From: Paenibacillus sp. MZ04-78.2
GTDB taxonomy: Bacteria; Bacillota; Bacilli; Paenibacillales; NBRC-103111
DNA: 53,063 nt
Direction of reading: 5' to 3'
Assembly (NCBI RefSeq): GCF_024213375.1
Contig: NZ_JANAVJ010000037.1
Location: 1 to 53,063, forward strand
The position numbers and the translations under genes are program-made. Positions 49,694 to 53,063 of this stretch are shown here, piece by piece. Each line of letters begins with the position of its first letter. Positions within the stretch are counted from its first letter, which is position 1. The notes under the pieces were generated by a model that saw nothing but the letters and a program-made list of their open reading frames with translations, did no database searches and was not told the origin of the DNA.

Positions 49694-50686
49694 ATGATCG
49701 TTCGTCTTGGTTATGTAGCGATGTCCATGATTGTCCAGAATGCCTCGCCTTCCAAAACGATGACGTATACCAACTTCGCCAAGCTTGACGACCGGGATGC
49801 GGCGCTGCGCAAGCTGGAGCGGATTGCCGCCGAGAATCTTCACAACACGCTGCGGCTGCTAAAGCATAACCGGGCGCATGACATCGATCTATACCGCTGC
49901 TCCTCCAAGCTGATTCCCTTAGTCGGCCATGAGATGCTTAGCGATTGGGACCCGATGGAAGTGCTGGCGGAATCGTTTGCGGAAGTCGGCAGCTACGCCC
50001 GGAAGCATCGGATGCGCATCAGTTTTCACCCCGATCATTTTACAGTATTAAGCACTCCGCGGGAGGAGGTGCTGCGGCACTCTTTCGCCGATCTGGATCG
50101 TCATGTTCGCATGCTGGAGGCGATGGGACTGGACGCGTCGGCCAAGTGCAACATTCATATTGGGGGCACGTACGGCAACAAAACAATGGCAACAGAACGG
50201 TTCATTCGCAATTTCGATGCTTTAGAGGAGCGGATTCGGGAGCGGATGACGCTGGAGAACGACGACAAGACGTTTACCGCCCTCGAAACCTTGGAGGTAT
50301 GCGAGGAGGTCGGGGTTCCGATGGTGCTTGACATTCATCACGACCAATTGAACCGGAGTGCAGAGGTGGCGGAAGAGTTATGGCCGCGCATTCAACGGAC
50401 ATGGCAAGGTCAGAAAGCGCAGGCGGATACCACAGTTCCTCCGCACGAATTGCCGCCCAAAATTCATGTCTCCAGCCCCAAAAGCGACAAAGATCCCCGC
50501 GGCCATGCCGATTTCATCAATACCGGCATTCTCATGCCTTTTTTGCGTGCCATTGCCCCGACAACACCTCGGCTCGATATCATGCTTGAGGCAAAAAGGA
50601 AAGACGAAGCGCTGTTTCATCTTATGGAAGCGATCGGTCAGGAAGAAGGGATTACGATATTGTCCCAAGCCTCGTTTGAGCTGTAA
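49694..50686 (+). CDS. uvsE: UV DNA damage endonuclease
   Basis: 330 residues, TIM-barrel UVDE family. RLGYVAMS at the N-terminus, then LRLLKHN, SFHPDHF, NIHIGGTYGNK, LDIHHDQLN and DIMLEAKRKDEAL carry the His, Glu and Asp metal ligands. It nicks DNA next to UV photoproducts, a repair route common in spore formers. ATG 49694 is preceded by GGGAGCG; the reading frame extends upstream through a terminator, so that start is rejected. Confidence 0.95.
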   Translation: MIVRLGYVAMSMIVQNASPSKTMTYTNFAKLDDRDAALRKLERIAAENLHNTLRLLKHNRAHDIDLYRCSSKLIPLVGHEMLSDWDPMEVLAESFAEVGSYARKHRMRISFHPDHFTVLSTPREEVLRHSFADLDRHVRMLEAMGLDASAKCNIHIGGTYGNKTMATERFIRNFDALEERIRERMTLENDDKTFTALETLEVCEEVGVPMVLDIHHDQLNRSAEVAEELWPRIQRTWQGQKAQADTTVPPHELPPKIHVSSPKSDKDPRGHADFINTGILMPFLRAIAPTTPRLDIMLEAKRKDEALFHLMEAIGQEEGITILSQASFEL

Positions 50687-50792
50687 CTTTCGGCGAATCC
50701 ACACACTTGAAATCTTTGTTAAAATCAAGTACGTTGAGAAGGGAGAAAGTTGTCCTAGCCCTATTTTATGGATGAGAGGGGAATTGGTGGAT

Positions 50793-51560
50793 ATGAACTT
50801 GGTTGCCGGCAAAAACATATTGGTCATGGGGGTCGCTAACGACCGCAGCATTGCCTGGGCGATCGCGCAATCTTTGGCAAGCCACGGCGCAAGACTTGTT
50901 TTTACATATGAAAGCGAGCGGGTCGAGGAGCGGGTGCGGAAGCTGGCTGATACGATTCCGAACTCCGTCATCCTGCCCTGCAACGTCACTTCGGATGAAG
51001 ATATCGAGAAGCTGGCCGGAGCCTTGAAAGAACAGTTTGGCGTGTTGCATGGCATTGTGCACAGCATCGCTTTTGCGCGCACGGAGGAGCTGGAAGGGCT
51101 GTTCGTCAATACGTCGAGAGACGGCTTTGTATTAGCTCATGATATAAGCGCGTACTCCCTGGTGGCCGTGGCCCAGAAGCTTTACCCGCTGATGACTGAA
51201 GGCGGCAGCATCATGACCATGACTTACTTGGGCGCCGAACGGGCTATGAAAAACTATAACGTCATGGGGATCGCCAAAGCGGCACTCGAAGCCAGCGTAC
51301 GTTATTTGGCGAACGATCTCGGCCAATATAATATCCGTGTTAATGCCATATCGGCCGGCCCGATCCGTACCCTCGCAGCCAAAGGCATCAAAGATTTCAA
51401 TTCCATCTTGAAAATCGTCGAGGAAAAAGCGCCCCTTCGCCGCACGACCGAAACCGCCGAGGTTGGAGATACCGCCCTCTTCTTAATGAGCCATCTATCC
51501 CGCGGGATTACGGGAGAAGTGATTTATGTCGATGGCGGTTACCATATTGTCGGAGTTTAA
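50793..51560 (+). CDS. fabI: Enoyl-[acyl-carrier-protein] reductase (NADH), FabI
   Basis: 255 residues, SDR fold of the FabI type. NAD motif GVANDRSIAWAIAQSLA, HSIAFA, then YLGAERAMKNYNVMGIAKAAL with the Tyr-x6-Lys active site, and SAGPIRTLAAKGI. It reduces enoyl-ACP in the last step of fatty-acid elongation and is the triclosan target. ATG 50793 matches the usual MN-start; GTG 50787 is an alternative with better spacing to GAGGGG. The open frame upstream is not coding. Confidence 0.97.
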   Translation: MNLVAGKNILVMGVANDRSIAWAIAQSLASHGARLVFTYESERVEERVRKLADTIPNSVILPCNVTSDEDIEKLAGALKEQFGVLHGIVHSIAFARTEELEGLFVNTSRDGFVLAHDISAYSLVAVAQKLYPLMTEGGSIMTMTYLGAERAMKNYNVMGIAKAALEASVRYLANDLGQYNIRVNAISAGPIRTLAAKGIKDFNSILKIVEEKAPLRRTTETAEVGDTALFLMSHLSRGITGEVIYVDGGYHIVGV

Positions 51561-51577
51561 TCCTCTACTTATAACAC

Positions 51578-51608
51578 AGCCATCCGTCATATCGGCGGAT
51601 GGTTTCTT
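51578..51608 (+). terminator. Intrinsic terminator after fabI
   Basis: CCATCCG (51580-51586) pairs with CGGATGG (51596-51602), followed by TTTCTTG. Confidence 0.75.
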
Positions 51609-51685
51609 GTATAAATTGGGTATTTGGGGAAAATCAAGGTTTTGTTACAATTGACTGCCGGTTTGGACGAAACTCCGTAGCATAT

Positions 51686-51714
51686 TTTACGTATATTAAC
51701 TATACTGATACTAT
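51686..51714 (+). promoter_or_regulatory. Promoter of the inositol-phosphatase-family gene
   Basis: TTTACG (51686-51691), a 17-bp spacer, TACTAT (51709-51714). Confidence 0.5.
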
Positions 51715-51784
51715 TCGATCTGTTGTCATGTCACTAGGATTAAAAAGACTTTTATTTATTGGTATAGAAAAGGAATGATTAGTA

Positions 51785-52645
51785 ATGACCAATCCCAACA
51801 TCCCCTCCTTTGCTGTCGGCAGCAAAAGCTTTACCGCGGTCGCAATTAATATCGCTTCCAAAGCGGGAGAATGGATTCAAAGCAAACTTGGGGACTTCAA
51901 CAAGCTGCAAACCAAATATTCGTCCCACGATCTTGTCACGGAAGTCGATAAAGGCGCCGAAACGATGATTCGCAATTTGATACTGACGCATTTCCCTCAT
52001 CACGTTATTTTGGGCGAAGAAGGAGTCGCTCCCGGTCCGGACGCTTCCAAGCGAGCGCTGGAGCAACTGAGAGACGCCGAATATTTGTGGATCGTCGATC
52101 CGTTGGATGGCACGACGAATTTCGTACACGGCTTTCCCTTTTTCTCCATCTCGCTGGCGCTTGCTCATAAAGGCGAGGTTATTGTCGGCGTTGTTTACAA
52201 CCCCATTCATAACGAACTGTATGTTGCCGAGAAGGGAAAAGGCGCTTATCTTAAAGGAAAGCGTATGCAAGTTTCTTCCGAAACGAAGCTCATCGACAGT
52301 TTGGTTGCAACCGGATTCCCTGCCGATCGGGCAGGCGCCCTGCCGGTGAACCTGCGAGGCGTTCAAGCGTTGGCTCCTAAAGTAAGGAATCTTCGCGTGG
52401 CGGGATCTGCTGCTCTGCATATGGCTTATGTAGCTGCAGGACGCTTGAGCGGATTTTGGGAAATTGGCTTAAATTCTTGGGATATGGCTGCCGGAGCGCT
52501 GCTTATTTCCGAATCGGGCGGGAAGGTTACCGATATGGATGGGAATCCGTACAGCTTGCATGTCCGCGATGTTCTGGCTACGAATGGTCATATTCACAAC
52601 GAAATCCACAAGGAGCTGTCAGCAGCTGCGGCCACCGGAATTTAA
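51785..52645 (+). CDS. Inositol monophosphatase family protein
   Basis: 286 residues. Metal-binding signatures are ILGEEGV, WIVDPLDGTTNFVHGFP and, near the C-terminus, GFWEIGLNSWDMAAGALLI. Members dephosphorylate inositol phosphate, histidinol phosphate, fructose bisphosphate or NADP; which one cannot be read from sequence. ATG after GGAATGATTAGTA, a weak ribosome binding site. Monocistronic, with a strong terminator just before the rRNA promoter. Confidence 0.9.
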   Translation: MTNPNIPSFAVGSKSFTAVAINIASKAGEWIQSKLGDFNKLQTKYSSHDLVTEVDKGAETMIRNLILTHFPHHVILGEEGVAPGPDASKRALEQLRDAEYLWIVDPLDGTTNFVHGFPFFSISLALAHKGEVIVGVVYNPIHNELYVAEKGKGAYLKGKRMQVSSETKLIDSLVATGFPADRAGALPVNLRGVQALAPKVRNLRVAGSAALHMAYVAAGRLSGFWEIGLNSWDMAAGALLISESGGKVTDMDGNPYSLHVRDVLATNGHIHNEIHKELSAAAATGI

Positions 52646-52664
52646 AGTGATATTTCTGCACTGG

Positions 52665-52696
52665 GATACAAACCAACGCTGGTTTGTATCTTTTTT
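52665..52696 (+). terminator. Strong intrinsic terminator
   Basis: GATACAAACCA (52665-52675) pairs perfectly with TGGTTTGTATC (52680-52690), followed by six T. Confidence 0.92.
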
Positions 52697-52822
52697 ATGC
52701 AGAGGGGTTGATTTTCGATTTGAGCCATGGTATATTAGTCTTCCGGCCATGAGCTGGGGCATCGCAAACTGGTGCAAGGACAAGCTTTTGAAGAGTTTCG
52801 AAAAAAAACTTAAAAAAAGTAC

Positions 52823-52852
52823 TTGCATTACAGGTTGAAGATGTGGTATATT
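52823..52852 (+). promoter_or_regulatory. rRNA operon promoter
   Basis: TTGCAT (52823-52828), an 18-bp spacer, TATATT (52847-52852), preceded by an A-rich UP-like stretch. The leader holds CCTTTGAAAACTGAAC, typical of Bacillales pre-rRNA. Confidence 0.65.
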
Positions 52853-52996
52853 AAAGAGGTCGCTTTTGACGGGTTGTAAAACGAAGTCGAAAGATGGCGA
52901 ACATCATTGCCCTTTGAAAACTGAACATTGAGTGAGTGTCATAAAGAGAATGCAAATTCTCGTCAGTAGTAAATTTTGAGCTTTAATCAGCTTTTC

Positions 52997-53063
52997 TTTA
53001 ATGGAGAGTTTGATCCTGGCTCAGGACGAACGCTGGCGGCGTGCCTAATACATGCAAGTCGAG
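52997..53063 (+). rRNA. 16S ribosomal RNA, 5' end (partial)
   Basis: From about 52997 the sequence is the highly conserved 16S start (GAGAGTTTGATCCTGGCTC, then GACGAACGCTGGCGGCGTG and CATGCAAGTCGAG) and runs off the window edge. Bacillales-like. The exact mature 5' end is uncertain by a few bases. Confidence 0.98.

Noticed and set aside
50358..50792. In-frame extension upstream of fabI
   Set aside because: It lies in another frame of uvsE and lacks similarity to FabI, whose N-terminus is complete from 50793.
1..53063. CRISPR array, tRNA genes, prophage or toxin-antitoxin block
   Set aside because: No regularly spaced repeats, no cloverleaf sequences and no run of phage structural genes were seen on either strand.

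Overview
This window reads as chromosomal DNA from a spore-forming, moderately high-GC member of the Bacillales, most likely a Paenibacillaceae species. Four things support this: strong AGGAGG-type ribosome binding sites, GTG and TTG starts and sigma-A-like promoters; a threonine T-box and c-di-AMP riboswitches; a bacilliredoxin and a candidate sigma-G promoter; and the 5' end of a Bacillales-type 16S rRNA at the right edge. The family assignment is inference. No tRNA gene, CRISPR array or prophage block is visible.

Left part (1-10.7 kb): ordinary housekeeping and accessory genes (MOSC protein, DRE-TIM aldolase, NUDIX hydrolase, small membrane proteins, CDF metal exporter, flavoprotein, HD-GYP-like protein, CNNM/CorC-type exporter). 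Among them sits a lone tyrosine recombinase gene bounded by perfect 24-bp inverted repeats (6428-7548). It has its own promoter just outside the segment and an outward-facing promoter inside it. A structured-RNA candidate with its own terminator lies at about 10060-10255.

Potassium block (10.9-20.4 kb): two consecutive c-di-AMP (ydaO/yuaA-type) riboswitches, each followed by an intrinsic terminator, precede a kdp operon. The order is an unrecognised 137-residue protein, a 36-residue membrane peptide overlapping kdpF, then kdpF, kdpA, kdpB, kdpC, a DUF445 protein, and a 777-residue protein made of two consecutive KdpD sensor halves (KdpD domain plus USP domain) with no membrane or kinase domain. 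No kdpE is present. This suggests that control by c-di-AMP at RNA level has replaced the classical KdpDE phosphorelay, with the doubled sensor as a possible second c-di-AMP or potassium input.

Middle (20.4-34 kb): a MerR-methyltransferase fusion, a likely forespore pair behind a sigma-G-like promoter, a bacilliredoxin, nadE, thrS with its T-box, acpS, a membrane protein with a lipoprotein cytochrome c, an AraC regulator and mutY. Next comes a visibly AT-richer gene (30244-31545) that appears to join a metallophosphoesterase to a domain resembling the cholesterol-binding domain 4 of thiol-activated cytolysins. It is followed by a Crp/Fnr regulator with a matching operator centred at -41.5 of a 52-residue membrane peptide gene, and by sodA.

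Right part (34-53 kb): a tightly packed series (DUF402, signal peptidase I, queG, ogt, HD-GYP, often with overlapping stop and start codons), folE, an SMR transporter, a second superoxide dismutase with an N-terminal helical extension, an alpha/beta hydrolase with Pho-box-like repeats upstream, IclR, aconitase with a dyad operator, an amidase-domain protein, ddl, uvsE, fabI, an inositol-phosphatase-family gene and the start of an rRNA operon. The strongest candidates for undescribed biology are the riboswitch-controlled kdp locus with the kinase-less double KdpD, the inverted-repeat recombinase module, and the phosphoesterase-cytolysin-domain fusion.
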